A stretch of DNA of 64,000 nucleotides from Luteimonas sp. FCS-9 (GTDB lineage Bacteria > Pseudomonadota > Gammaproteobacteria > Xanthomonadales > Xanthomonadaceae): positions 1-64,000 of the forward strand of contig NZ_LASZ01000013.1 in assembly GCF_001014645.1 (NCBI RefSeq). The letters are read 5' to 3'. The notes beneath the pieces are model-generated. The model ran no database searches, was not told where the DNA came from, and saw nothing but the letters and a program-made list of their open reading frames with translations. Shown one piece after another: positions 55,568 to 64,000 of this stretch. A program made the position numbers and the translations under genes. Position 1 is the stretch's first letter. Each line of letters begins with the position of its first letter.

Positions 55568-58065
55568 CGGGGCAGGTCCTCGACAGGCGGCTGGGGCGCA
55601 GGCTGGGGCGCCGGTTGCGGCGGCGGCGACAGCTGCGGTTGCGGTTGCGGCGGCGGCGGCGCATCGTCTCGATCGCGACGGCCGAAGCCGAACCACTCGC
55701 GCCAGCCGCGCCGCTCGGTCTCGATCGGCGCCCCGCTCGCGTCGACAGGGTTGCCGTTCTCGTCGACGTAGGTCGGTTGGCCGTCATAGTAGCCGCGGCA
55801 CGACTGGTACGGCGGCGCGTAGCCGGCGGCGAACGCGAACCGGCGTGCGCCGGGGCAGTCGGCATCGGTCGCGTTCGACTGCGCCACCCACTGCCATTCC
55901 AGGCCCTCGCTGCCCACGTCGAGCGGCGCGCTGGGCAACCGCGCGAAGATGCCCGACCACACCCGCATGGCGCCCGTCGCGCCGTACAGCCCGGTCTGCT
56001 CGTTCTGGTCGTTGCCGACCCAGACCACGCCCAGATGGTCGCCGGTCCAACCGGCGAACCAGCTGTCGCGGCCGTCGTTGCTGGTGCCGGTCTTGCCGGC
56101 GGCGTTGAGCCGTCCCAGGCCGTCGTTGACCAGTTGGCGCGCGGTGCCCGAGGTCACCGCGTGCTGCAGCGCCAGCGTGACCACGCGCGCCGAAAGCGCG
56201 TCACTCTGCTGCGCCGGGCTGGGCCGGGTGTCGTAGCGGTTGACCACGCGCCCCTGTTCGTCGATGACGCCGCGCACGGTGCGCAGCGTCTGCACCTCGC
56301 CGCCGGAGGCCAGAAACTGGTACAGCTGGGCCATCGCGTAGGGGCTCTGGTCCATCGCACCGAGGATCAGCGCCGGGTTGGCCTCGGCGCGGATGCCGGT
56401 GAGCATGTGCACCACGTCGGCCAGCGCGGTCGGCCCGACGTCCATGCCCACGCGGACCGTGGACTGGTTGTAGGAGTGGGCGAGCGCGTCGATCAGGCGC
56501 ACCGTACCGTGGCTGCGACCGTCGGAGTTGCCGGGCGACCAGCGCTTGCCGTTGTCGAGCGTGACCGTCACCGGGGCGTCGTCGACCCAGCTGGCCAGCG
56601 AATAGCGCGTGGGATCGCTGAGCGCGATCAGGTAGACGAACGGCTTGAGCAGCGAGCCGACCGGCCGGTGCGCCTCGAATGCGCGATTGAACCCGTGCTC
56701 GCTGGGCACGCGGCTGCCGACCGCGGCGACGACCTCGCCGCTGTGCACGTCGGTGAGCACCAGGCCGGCCTGCAGCTCCGGGCGTCGACGCGTGCCCAGG
56801 TCCTTGAGCGTGCGCACCGTCGCGCCCTCGGCATAGGCCTGGGCCGACGGCGCCATCGCGCTCATCACCGACAGGCCGGCGCCCTGCAGCGCGCCGGCCG
56901 GATAGTCGTTGGCGAGCTGGCGGCGGATCAGGTCGACGTAGGCGGGAAAGCGGTTGGCCGCGATGCTGCCGGGCGTGTCGGTCACGCCCAGCGGGCGCGC
57001 CAGCGCGCGGTCGTACGCGGCCTGGTCGATGAGGCCGCTTTCGCGCATCTTGCCCAGCACGAAGTCGCGCCGCGCCTGCGCGCGCTCGGGCTGGCGCCGC
57101 GGATCGTAGTACGACGGGCCGCGGATGATGCCGACCAGCAACGCGACCTGCTCGGTCTCCAGGTCGTCGAGGCGGCGGCCGAACCAGAACTCGGCACCGG
57201 CGGCCACGCCGTGGATCGCCTGCGCGCCGCGCTGGCCCAGATACACCTGGTTGAGGTAGGCCTCCAGGATCGCGCCCTTGTCGTAGCGCGCCTCGATCAG
57301 CAGCGCATAGAGGACCTCGTTGAACTTGCGCGTGTAGGTCTGTTCGCGCCCGATGCCCAGCAGGCCGCTGCGCGCGAGCTGCTGGGTCAGCGTGCTGGCG
57401 CCCTGGCGCGCCTCGCCGGCGCGCAGGTTCACCAGCGCCGCGCGCGCCATGCCGCTCAGGTCGATGCCGTGGTGGTGGGCGAAGTCCTTGTCCTCGACGG
57501 CCTGCAGCGTATCGGTGAGCAGCTGCGGGACCTCCTGCACGCGGACCAGGCGACGTTCCTCCTGCCGCTGTCCGTAGAGCGTGGCGATGCGCGCCGGGTC
57601 GAGCCGCGCGGCCTCGATCGCACGTCCGTCGCCGTTGTGCAGGCGCGACACGCGGCCTTCGGACAGCGAGACCTGCACGCGCGCGGGCGCGACGACGCCG
57701 TCGACGTCGCGGAAGCCGCGGCTGGAGATCGTCCAGCGCGCACCCTCGGTGGCGTAGGTGCCCGGCTTGACGCCGTCGCCCTCGCGATACCCGGCCGCGG
57801 CCAGTTCGGTCTTCAGCGTCGCGGCGTTCATCGCCACGCCCTGCGCCAGCTGCAGCGGCCGCGCATACACCCGCGTGGGCATCTGCCAGCGCAGCGCGCC
57901 GAAGCGCTCGCCGACCTGATGATTGAGATACAGCGTATAGGGAATCAGGAACCCGAGGCCCAGGCCGACCAGCGCCAGCATCCAGGTGACGACGCGGCGG
58001 CGCCAGGCCGGCGGTGGCGGTGCGTCGTCGAGATCGTCGTCGTCTTCGTAATCGATCCGGGCCAT
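55564..58065 (-). CDS. mrcB: Bifunctional penicillin-binding protein 1B
   Basis: PBP1B polymerises and cross-links peptidoglycan. ATG 58065 gives 833 residues: an acidic cytoplasmic tail (YEDDDDLDD), one TM (about 27-46), a UB2H-like domain (about 60-140), and GT51 with EDKDFAHHHGIDLSGM and GASTLTQQLAR. The transpeptidase has Ser-x-x-Lys in GSLLKP, SYN in HSYNQS and KTG in AGKTGTSND. A Pro/Gln-rich C-terminal tail of about 25 residues ends the protein. The downstream coupled lipoprotein is a likely cofactor. Confidence 0.94.
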   Translation of the reverse strand: MARIDYEDDDDLDDAPPPPAWRRRVVTWMLALVGLGLGFLIPYTLYLNHQVGERFGALRWQMPTRVYARPLQLAQGVAMNAATLKTELAAAGYREGDGVKPGTYATEGARWTISSRGFRDVDGVVAPARVQVSLSEGRVSRLHNGDGRAIEAARLDPARIATLYGQRQEERRLVRVQEVPQLLTDTLQAVEDKDFAHHHGIDLSGMARAALVNLRAGEARQGASTLTQQLARSGLLGIGREQTYTRKFNEVLYALLIEARYDKGAILEAYLNQVYLGQRGAQAIHGVAAGAEFWFGRRLDDLETEQVALLVGIIRGPSYYDPRRQPERAQARRDFVLGKMRESGLIDQAAYDRALARPLGVTDTPGSIAANRFPAYVDLIRRQLANDYPAGALQGAGLSVMSAMAPSAQAYAEGATVRTLKDLGTRRRPELQAGLVLTDVHSGEVVAAVGSRVPSEHGFNRAFEAHRPVGSLLKPFVYLIALSDPTRYSLASWVDDAPVTVTLDNGKRWSPGNSDGRSHGTVRLIDALAHSYNQSTVRVGMDVGPTALADVVHMLTGIRAEANPALILGAMDQSPYAMAQLYQFLASGGEVQTLRTVRGVIDEQGRVVNRYDTRPSPAQQSDALSARVVTLALQHAVTSGTARQLVNDGLGRLNAAGKTGTSNDGRDSWFAGWTGDHLGVVWVGNDQNEQTGLYGATGAMRVWSGIFARLPSAPLDVGSEGLEWQWVAQSNATDADCPGARRFAFAAGYAPPYQSCRGYYDGQPTYVDENGNPVDASGAPIETERRGWREWFGFGRRDRDDAPPPPQPQPQLSPPPQPAPQPAPQPPVEDLPR

Positions 58066-58186
58066 GGATGTCCTGCACCCGCGGCGGCGGGTCGAAGTGG
58101 GTGCCACAATAGCGCCGGGCAGTCTATCCCAGCGCCCCGGGGCGGGATCGGGCCGCCTCCCGATCAGTCAGCTGGAGTTCCGACGC

Positions 58187-60313
58187 ATGTCGTTTTCCCT
58201 GGCCGATGCGCGTTTCCGGCTGGTCCGCGCGCTCGGCCTGTTCCGACGCGGGCTCGCGAGCCTGCGCATGCGCGGGCCGCGCGCGACCTGGCAGCGGGTG
58301 GGCGCGCAGTTCGGCCTGTCCGCACCGCGCGCGCAGCGGCCGCTGCTCGCGGCGGACCTGCGTCCGTTCGCACCGTTCGACGTGCCGGCGCACGCGACGC
58401 CGGCGGTGTCGATCGTCGTGCCGGTGTACGGGCACCTGCCACAGACCCTGGCCTGCCTGCGCGCGATCGCCGCGCATCCGCCGCAGGCCGCGATCGAGAT
58501 CGTCGTCGTCGACGATGCCAGCCCGGACGACAGCGCGGCGACGCTGGCCCGCATCGGCGGGCTGCGGCTGCACGCGCTGCCGATCAACGCGGGCTTCATC
58601 GGCGCCTGCAACGCAGGCGCAGCCCTGGCGCGCGGCCGCTACCTGCTGTTCCTCAACAACGACACGGTGCCGCAGCCCGGCTGGCTCGACGCGATGCTCG
58701 CCACGTTCGCGCGCGAACCCGATGCCGGCATCGTCGGCGCGCAGCTGCGCTATCCCGATGGCCGGCTGCAGGAGGCGGGGACGATGCTCGTGCGCGACGG
58801 GCGCGGCGAGAACCGCGGCCGGTTCGCCGACCCCATGCATCCCCAGCTGCGCTACCGCGCAGACGTCGACTACGTGTCGGGCGCGGCGCTGATGCTGCCG
58901 CGCGCACTGTTCGCGCGCCTGGGCGGGTTCGACGCGCGCTACGCGCCGGCCTACTACGAGGACGCGGATCTCGCGCTGCGCGTGCGCGAGGCCGGGCTGC
59001 GCGTGCTGGTGCAGCCCGAGGCCTGCGTCGTGCACCTGGAAGGGGCGAGCGCGGGGACCGACCTGTCGCAGGGCATGAAGGCGGCGCAGGCGCGCAACCA
59101 GCCGGTGTTCGCCGCGCGCTGGGCGCACGTGCTGGCGCAGCGCCCGGCCGACCCTGTGGCCGCCGGCCGGCTGCCGCGGCCCGGCGTGCCGCAGGTGCTG
59201 ATCGTCGACAGCGTGACACCAATGCCGGACCGCGACTCGGCCTCGCTGCGCCTGGTCAACCTGATGCGGCTGCTGCGCGAGGCCGGGGCGCACGTGGTGT
59301 TCCTGCCGGCCGACCGGCGCCACGTGGGCGCGGCGACGCAGGCGCTGCAGGCGAGCGGCGTCGAGGTCTGGTACACGCCGCATACCGGCAGCACCGCGCA
59401 GTGGCTGCGTACGCATGGGGCACGCTTTTCGCGCGTGATGCTGTGCAGGCACTACATCGCGCGCGAATTCCTTCCGCTGGTCCGCCGGCACGCGCCGCAG
59501 GCGCGCGTGATCTTCGACACCATCGATCTGCACTACGTGCGCGAGCTGCGCGGCGCGCAGGTGTCGGGCGACGCCGCGCTGCGCCGCGCCGCCGAACGCA
59601 CGCGCGAACAGGAGCTCGACGTCGTCGGGCACTGCGACACGACGCTGGTCGTGAGTCCGAGCGAGGTCGCGCTGCTCGCGCACGACGCGCCGCAGGCGCA
59701 GGTCGCGCTGCTGTCGAACCTGCACGAGATCGCGGGCCCCGGCCTGCCGTTCGCGCAGCGGCGCGGCCTGGTCTTCGTCGGCGGTTTCCGCCACCCGCCC
59801 AACGTCGACGCGGTCAAGTGGTTCGTCGGCAAGGTGTTCCCCAAGATCCGCGCGCACCTGCCGCAGCTGCGGTTCCACTGCATCGGCGATCACGTCGACG
59901 ACGCGATCGCCGCGCTGGGCCGGGTAGAGGGCGTCGAGATCCACGGCCACGTCCCCGACATCGCGCCGTACATGGACGGCTGCCGCATCGCGGTCGCCCC
60001 GCTGCGCTTCGGCGCGGGCGTCAAGGGCAAGGTCAACCTGAGCATGGCGAACGGCCAGCCGGTGGTCGCCACCGCGTGCGCGGCCGAGGGCATGCAGCTG
60101 CGCGACGGACACGACGTGCTGCTGGCCGACGACGCCGACGCATTCGCCGCGGCGGTCGTGCGCCTGTACGACGACGAGGCGCTGTGGAACCGGCTGGCCA
60201 CCCACGGCCTGGACAACGTCCGCCGGCATTTCTCGCTCGACGCCGCACGCCGGACCGTGCGCACCGTGTTCTTCGACGACGACGCGACCGCGCCGCCGCT
60301 CACTCCCCGCTGA
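58187..60313 (+). CDS. Two-domain glycosyltransferase (GT2 plus GT4-like)
   Basis: ATG 58187 gives 708 residues. The N-terminal half is a GT2/GT-A domain: SIVVPVYGHLPQTLACL, VVVDDASPDDS, LFLNNDTVPQPGWLD, YEDADLALRVREAG. The C-terminal half (about 340-690) is a GT-B fold resembling GT4: LVFVGGFRHPPNVDAVKWF, VEIHGHVPDIAPYM and GAGVKGKVNLSMANGQPVV. The arrangement suggests successive addition of sugars to a polysaccharide or surface glycan. It is a single gene with no other glycan genes next to it, and it converges with the gene ending at 60300. Confidence 0.85.
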   Translation: MSFSLADARFRLVRALGLFRRGLASLRMRGPRATWQRVGAQFGLSAPRAQRPLLAADLRPFAPFDVPAHATPAVSIVVPVYGHLPQTLACLRAIAAHPPQAAIEIVVVDDASPDDSAATLARIGGLRLHALPINAGFIGACNAGAALARGRYLLFLNNDTVPQPGWLDAMLATFAREPDAGIVGAQLRYPDGRLQEAGTMLVRDGRGENRGRFADPMHPQLRYRADVDYVSGAALMLPRALFARLGGFDARYAPAYYEDADLALRVREAGLRVLVQPEACVVHLEGASAGTDLSQGMKAAQARNQPVFAARWAHVLAQRPADPVAAGRLPRPGVPQVLIVDSVTPMPDRDSASLRLVNLMRLLREAGAHVVFLPADRRHVGAATQALQASGVEVWYTPHTGSTAQWLRTHGARFSRVMLCRHYIAREFLPLVRRHAPQARVIFDTIDLHYVRELRGAQVSGDAALRRAAERTREQELDVVGHCDTTLVVSPSEVALLAHDAPQAQVALLSNLHEIAGPGLPFAQRRGLVFVGGFRHPPNVDAVKWFVGKVFPKIRAHLPQLRFHCIGDHVDDAIAALGRVEGVEIHGHVPDIAPYMDGCRIAVAPLRFGAGVKGKVNLSMANGQPVVATACAAEGMQLRDGHDVLLADDADAFAAAVVRLYDDEALWNRLATHGLDNVRRHFSLDAARRTVRTVFFDDDATAPPLTPR

Positions 60314-61862
60314 GCGAGGCGGTCCGCAACCGCTGCGCGAACTCGGCATGCCCGGGCACGGCCGGGTCGATCGCACGTGCCGACGACAGCGCCGCGTCCG
60401 CACCGGCGAGATTGCCCGCCCCCAGGCGCTCGTCGCCGATCGCCAACCAGCGCTGCGCCAGCCGCCGGCGTGCCTCGCGGGTCGCCGGCTCGCCCTCGCC
60501 CAGCGCGATGCGGGCATCGAGGCAGGCATGCGCGCGCGCGAGGTTGTTGGCCCGCAGGCCCGCATCGAAGCATTGCCGCGCACCGGGCAACAGGCGCGCC
60601 GAGGCGCGCGCGACCGCGGGATCGTCCGGCGCGAGCAGACGGGCGGCGCGGATGCGGTCGTAGGCGCTGTCTCCGGGCGGCGACAGCAGGTCGCCGCGGG
60701 CCTGCGCGGCGGCCGCCTGCTGCAGCAGCGCGGCGACCCGGCGCCGGCGCTCCTGCGGCGGCAACTGCGCGCCGCGGTCGGCATAGGCCGCACGCGAGCG
60801 CTCGATCCGCAGCTCGGCGGCGCGCACCGCCTCGCTGTCGGGCGCCAACGCCCGTGCCTCGCGCAACTGCGCGTCGGCATCGGCGAAGTTGAAGTCGCGG
60901 GCATGGCGCTCGGCGCGCTGCGCGTAGGCGGCTCCCGCATCCAGTACGCCGCGCCGCGCCGCGGCGTCGTCCGGGTCGAACGCGAGCAGGATCCGCCACT
61001 CGGCCAAGGCGCGCTCGATGCGCCCGTCGTCCAGATGGCGGGCCGCCCGACGGCGCAGCGCATCGAGCTCCTCGGTCATGCGCGCCTGCGTGTCGGGCAG
61101 GTCCACGTGGCCGGGGTCGTAGCCGCGCACGGCGGCGACCAGCGTCGCCGCGCCGCGCAGGTCGCCCTCGCGCAACCGCGCGCGGGCCCGCGCGAGCAGC
61201 GCGGCCAGCGATTCGTCGCGGCCGCGCAGCGCATCGCCGTTGCCGGGCTCGATCGCAAGCACGCGTGCGTACAGCGGCAGTGCGGCGTCCGCGCCGTCGT
61301 CGAGGCGCCCCAGTGACTGCGCCGCCTGCGCCTGGCGCAGCAGCACGTCGGGCGCCGCGCCGCCGGCCTCGAGCGCGCGCAGCCGTGCATCGAGCGCATC
61401 GATCGCATCGCGGGGCGCGGACAGCGCCTGCGCCAGCCGCAGCGCGTCGCGCGCCTGCCCGAAGCGGCGTGCCTCGACCGCCGCCCGGGCCTGTGCGAGC
61501 GCCGCGTCGGCCACCTCCGAGAGGCCGGCACGCGGACGCACGTCGTCGGGATCGAGCGCCTGCGCGGCCTCGAACAGTTGGCGTGCGCCGGTGCCGTCCG
61601 GGGCATCGAGGCGGCCTTCGGCCATCGCCCTGGCCGCGTCGTCGAGCAGGCCCTGCACCCGCGTCTCGGGCCACAACCGGTCGACGACCAGCACCCGGAC
61701 CCCCACCACCAGCAGCACCAGGGCGACGCAGGCGGCCAGCGCGAGCCACTGCCAGCGACGTCGCCACGACGCGCCGGGCGCGGCGGACCGTCGCCTGCGC
61801 GCCGTCGCGGGGCGCCGGACGGTCGCAGGCCCGATGCCGTTCGTGGAATCGTCGCCGCTCAC
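60300..61862 (-). CDS. Membrane-anchored helical-repeat (TPR-like) protein
   Basis: GTG 61862 gives 520 residues: a basic cytoplasmic N-terminus, one TM helix (about 38-60), then an extracytoplasmic series of Ala/Arg-rich helical hairpins. These resemble tetratricopeptide repeats (ALAEWRILLAFDPDDAAARR, ADAALSSARAIDPAVPGHA). No catalytic motif is seen. A CATACT hexamer lies seven bases before the GTG. It overlaps the 3' end of the glycosyltransferase gene by 14 bases on the opposite strand. A protein-protein scaffold role is plausible. Confidence 0.75.
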   Translation of the reverse strand: MSGDDSTNGIGPATVRRPATARRRRSAAPGASWRRRWQWLALAACVALVLLVVGVRVLVVDRLWPETRVQGLLDDAARAMAEGRLDAPDGTGARQLFEAAQALDPDDVRPRAGLSEVADAALAQARAAVEARRFGQARDALRLAQALSAPRDAIDALDARLRALEAGGAAPDVLLRQAQAAQSLGRLDDGADAALPLYARVLAIEPGNGDALRGRDESLAALLARARARLREGDLRGAATLVAAVRGYDPGHVDLPDTQARMTEELDALRRRAARHLDDGRIERALAEWRILLAFDPDDAAARRGVLDAGAAYAQRAERHARDFNFADADAQLREARALAPDSEAVRAAELRIERSRAAYADRGAQLPPQERRRRVAALLQQAAAAQARGDLLSPPGDSAYDRIRAARLLAPDDPAVARASARLLPGARQCFDAGLRANNLARAHACLDARIALGEGEPATREARRRLAQRWLAIGDERLGAGNLAGADAALSSARAIDPAVPGHAEFAQRLRTASLSGE

Positions 61863-61908
61863 GCCGCGCAGTATGCGAGACGAAGCTGAACGCCGATGTC
61901 GCGGACGT

Positions 61909-64000
61909 TCACGCCCGGCGGGCCAGCTCCACGCCCGGCAGGCTGTCGAGCTTGCCGAGCAGGCGCGCGAGCTGGCCGTAGTCCGACACGCGCAGCCGAA
62001 GCCGCAGTTGCACGCGCGCCAGCCGCTGGTGCTCGCTCTGGATCGACAGCACGTGCACGTCCTCCTGCGCGATCAGGTTGCTCAGGTCCTTGAGCAGGTG
62101 CCGGCGATCGACCGCCTCGACGACGATGTCCGACTCGTGCCCGCCGCCGCTCTCGCCCCACTCCACCGGCAGCACCCGCTGCGGCTGGCCCGCCGACAGC
62201 CGCAGGAATGCGGCGCAGTCGCGACGGTGCACGGTCACGCCGCGCGCGCGCGTCAGGTAGCCAGCGATCGGTTCGCCGGGCACCGGCCGGCAACAGCGCG
62301 CGACCTGCACCAGCAGGTTGTCGACGCCGACCACGCGGAAGCGCGAGTCGGCCGCCTTGGGCGCGCGGCGCGGCTTGCGCAGCGGCAGCGTCGGCGCGGC
62401 GGGCTCGGCCGGCGCGGTGCGCTCGCGTTCGAGCTCGAGCAGCGCGCGGCCGATCTGGTTCGGCCCGACATCGCCCAGCGCCACCAGCACGTACAGGTCG
62501 TCGACGCCGGCGACGTTGAAGCGCGCGAGCACCGGCGCCAGGTCCGCCTGCAGCAGGCCCAGCCGACGCAGGTCGCGTTCCAGCAGCTCGCGGCCGGCCT
62601 GCACGTTGCGCTCGCGGTCGAGCTTGTGGAACCAGGTGCGCACCTTCTCGCGCGAACGCGGGCTGGCGAGGAAGCCATTGGCCGCCACCAGCCAGTCGCG
62701 TCTGGGCGAGGGCAGCTTGCCGGTCAGGATCTCGACCCGTTCGCCGGTGCGCAGCACGGTGTCGAGCGGGACGATCCGGCCGTCGACCTTCGCGCCGCGG
62801 CAGCGGTGCCCGACCATCGTGTGCACGTGGTACGCGAAGTCGAGCGGCGTCGCGCCCTGCGGCAGGTCGATGATCTCGCCCTTGGGCGTCAGCACGAACA
62901 CCCGGTCCTCGACCAGCTCGGTGTCGAGCGCGTCCGCCAGGCCCTCGGCCCGCCCGGCGTCGGTGTGCGCCTCGAGCAGCCGGCGCATCCATTCGATGCG
63001 CCGCTCGAGCGCGGCGCTGCCGGCAGGCGCGCGCTGCGAGCCGCCGGTCTCCTTGTAGCGCCAATGTGCGGCAACGCCGAGCTCGGACGCCTCGTGCATC
63101 TCGCGCGTGCGGATCTGCACCTCGAGCGTCTTGCCTTCCGGCCCGACGACCGCGGTGTGCAGCGACCGGTAGTCGTTGTTCTTGGGCCGGGCGATGTAGT
63201 CGTCGAACTCGCTGGGGATCGGCGTCCACAGCGCGTGCACGACGCCCAGCGCCGCGTAGCAGGCCGGCACGTCGTCGACGAGCACGCGCACCGCGCGCAG
63301 GTCGTAGAGCTCGCCGATCGGCACCTGCTTCTTCTGCATCTTCTTCCAGATGCTGTAGATGTGCTTGGGCCGCCCGGCGACGTCGGCGCGCACGTCCTGC
63401 GCGGCCAGCGCCTCGCCCAGTTGCGTGCGCACCTGCTCGATGTAGCGCTCGCGGCCGGCGCGCTTGTCGTCGAGCAGGCCGGCGATGCGCCGGTAGGTGT
63501 CGGGCTGCAGGTAGCGGAAGGCGAGGTCCTCGAGCTCCCACTTGAGTTGCCAGATGCCCAGCCGGTTGGCGAGCGGCGCGTGGATGTCGCGCGTGAGCAG
63601 CGCCAGCGCACGGCGGGTCGCTTCGTCGGCGCGCACGGCCGCGCGCATCTGCGCCAGTTGCCGGGCCAGCAGCACGAGCACCACGCGCAGATCGCGGACC
63701 AGCGCCAGCAGCAGCCGGCGCAGGCCTTCCGGATTGCCGCTGCCCACGCGCTCGGCGTGCAGCGACCAGACCTGGTGGGCGGCGCGCAGCCCGTCGAGCA
63801 GCGGCGCCAGCGCCGGCACGCGCGCGCGCATCGGGTCGCGCCAGCCCGGGACCGCATCGGCGATCGCCGACGCGACCACGTCGCCGTCGGCGCCCAGCAG
63901 CGCCAGCGACGCGAGCGTGTCCTGCAGCACCGCATCGTCGAGCTCCACCGTGCCGTCGGCGACCGCGCCGATCTCGCGCAGCGCGGTGCGCAGGTCCGGC
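61909..64000 (-). CDS. relA: GTP pyrophosphokinase RelA, 5' end beyond window
   Basis: RelA makes (p)ppGpp on starved ribosomes. The frame is open to the window edge, leaving about 697 residues. The pseudo-hydrolase domain lacks the HD motif. The synthetase domain has KHIYSIWKKMQKK, LYDLRAVRVLVDD and the EFDD of PSEFDDYIARPKNNDYRS, the ExDD signature of monofunctional RelA. TGS (about VFVLTPKGEIIDLPQGATPLDFAY), a zinc-finger-like RCCRPVPGEPIAG and a C-terminal ACT domain follow. A GTG at 63948 could start a shorter product, but the family extends further upstream. Confidence 0.94.
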   Translation of the reverse strand, partial: PDLRTALREIGAVADGTVELDDAVLQDTLASLALLGADGDVVASAIADAVPGWRDPMRARVPALAPLLDGLRAAHQVWSLHAERVGSGNPEGLRRLLLALVRDLRVVLVLLARQLAQMRAAVRADEATRRALALLTRDIHAPLANRLGIWQLKWELEDLAFRYLQPDTYRRIAGLLDDKRAGRERYIEQVRTQLGEALAAQDVRADVAGRPKHIYSIWKKMQKKQVPIGELYDLRAVRVLVDDVPACYAALGVVHALWTPIPSEFDDYIARPKNNDYRSLHTAVVGPEGKTLEVQIRTREMHEASELGVAAHWRYKETGGSQRAPAGSAALERRIEWMRRLLEAHTDAGRAEGLADALDTELVEDRVFVLTPKGEIIDLPQGATPLDFAYHVHTMVGHRCRGAKVDGRIVPLDTVLRTGERVEILTGKLPSPRRDWLVAANGFLASPRSREKVRTWFHKLDRERNVQAGRELLERDLRRLGLLQADLAPVLARFNVAGVDDLYVLVALGDVGPNQIGRALLELERERTAPAEPAAPTLPLRKPRRAPKAADSRFRVVGVDNLLVQVARCCRPVPGEPIAGYLTRARGVTVHRRDCAAFLRLSAGQPQRVLPVEWGESGGGHESDIVVEAVDRRHLLKDLSNLIAQEDVHVLSIQSEHQRLARVQLRLRLRVSDYGQLARLLGKLDSLPGVELARRA

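Noticed and set aside
55615-60663. A 1682-codon plus-strand open frame across PBP1B and the glycosyltransferase
   Set aside because: It is antisense to mrcB and in a wrong frame of the glycosyltransferase gene; no recognisable domain and extreme Arg/Ala content.

Overview
The window is very GC-rich chromosomal DNA with tightly packed genes, many of them joined by ATGA or GTGA start/stop overlaps. Gene content and order point to a gammaproteobacterium of the Xanthomonadaceae/Lysobacteraceae type, such as Luteimonas or Lysobacter. The supporting signs are the lptD-surA-pdxA-rsmA-apaG-apaH block, a Pil-Chp chemosensory cluster beside gshB and tonB, paired UbiH/UbiI-type hydroxylases, and two dispersed repeat families: palindromes beginning TAGGAGCGCGC or TAGGCGCG, and GGGATTCGGG-type tracts. 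The genus is an inference. I see no tRNA, rRNA, CRISPR array, prophage or insertion sequence.

Layout. 1-10.7 kb: a truncated membrane protein, glnS with a coupled Cys-rich lipoprotein, a deaminase, rlmM, membrane proteins, two ubiquinone hydroxylases, a DUF6580 membrane protein beside a cobalamin adenosyltransferase, and a histone-deacetylase-fold enzyme. 10.8-18.6 kb: outer-membrane biogenesis and housekeeping operon (lptD, surA, pdxA, a CsaA-like protein, rsmA, apaG, apaH, DUF1287). 18.7-22.1 kb, minus strand: folA, thyA, lgt, a TerC-family protein and dgkA. 22.4-27.2 kb: secreted or envelope proteins (SGNH lipoprotein, LysM-CHAP protein, S8 protease), a VOC protein and a sigma-factor-like gene with no clear end. 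27.3-33 kb: a MacAB-like adaptor/ATPase/permease set followed by a histidine kinase and response regulator. 33-38.7 kb: small membrane proteins, mazG, cysQ, nudE, bioA and rsmE. 38.7-51.4 kb: the twitching-motility chemosensory cluster (chpC, chpB-like, chpA, pilJ, pilI, pilH, pilG) divergent from gshB and tonB. 51.5-64 kb: a short signal peptidase I, tsaB-yoaA, a TPR lipoprotein coupled to PBP1B, a two-domain glycosyltransferase, a membrane-anchored repeat protein and relA, which runs off the window.

The most notable observations are these. (1) A Pil-Chp pathway whose CheB-like protein has lost the CheB catalytic residues and which lacks a CheR/PilK gene, suggesting receptor methylation has been abandoned. 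(2) A TPR lipoprotein translationally coupled to PBP1B, a good candidate for an LpoP-type activator. (3) A MacA-like adaptor with an inserted LTxxQ/Spy-like segment. (4) Palindromic repeats whose ends supply the stop codons of two convergent genes, and a second repeat family that has become the C-terminal tails of two proteins. (5) A sigma-like gene with no stop codon before the next gene in any frame. I did not find a clearly new multi-gene defence or biosynthetic system.
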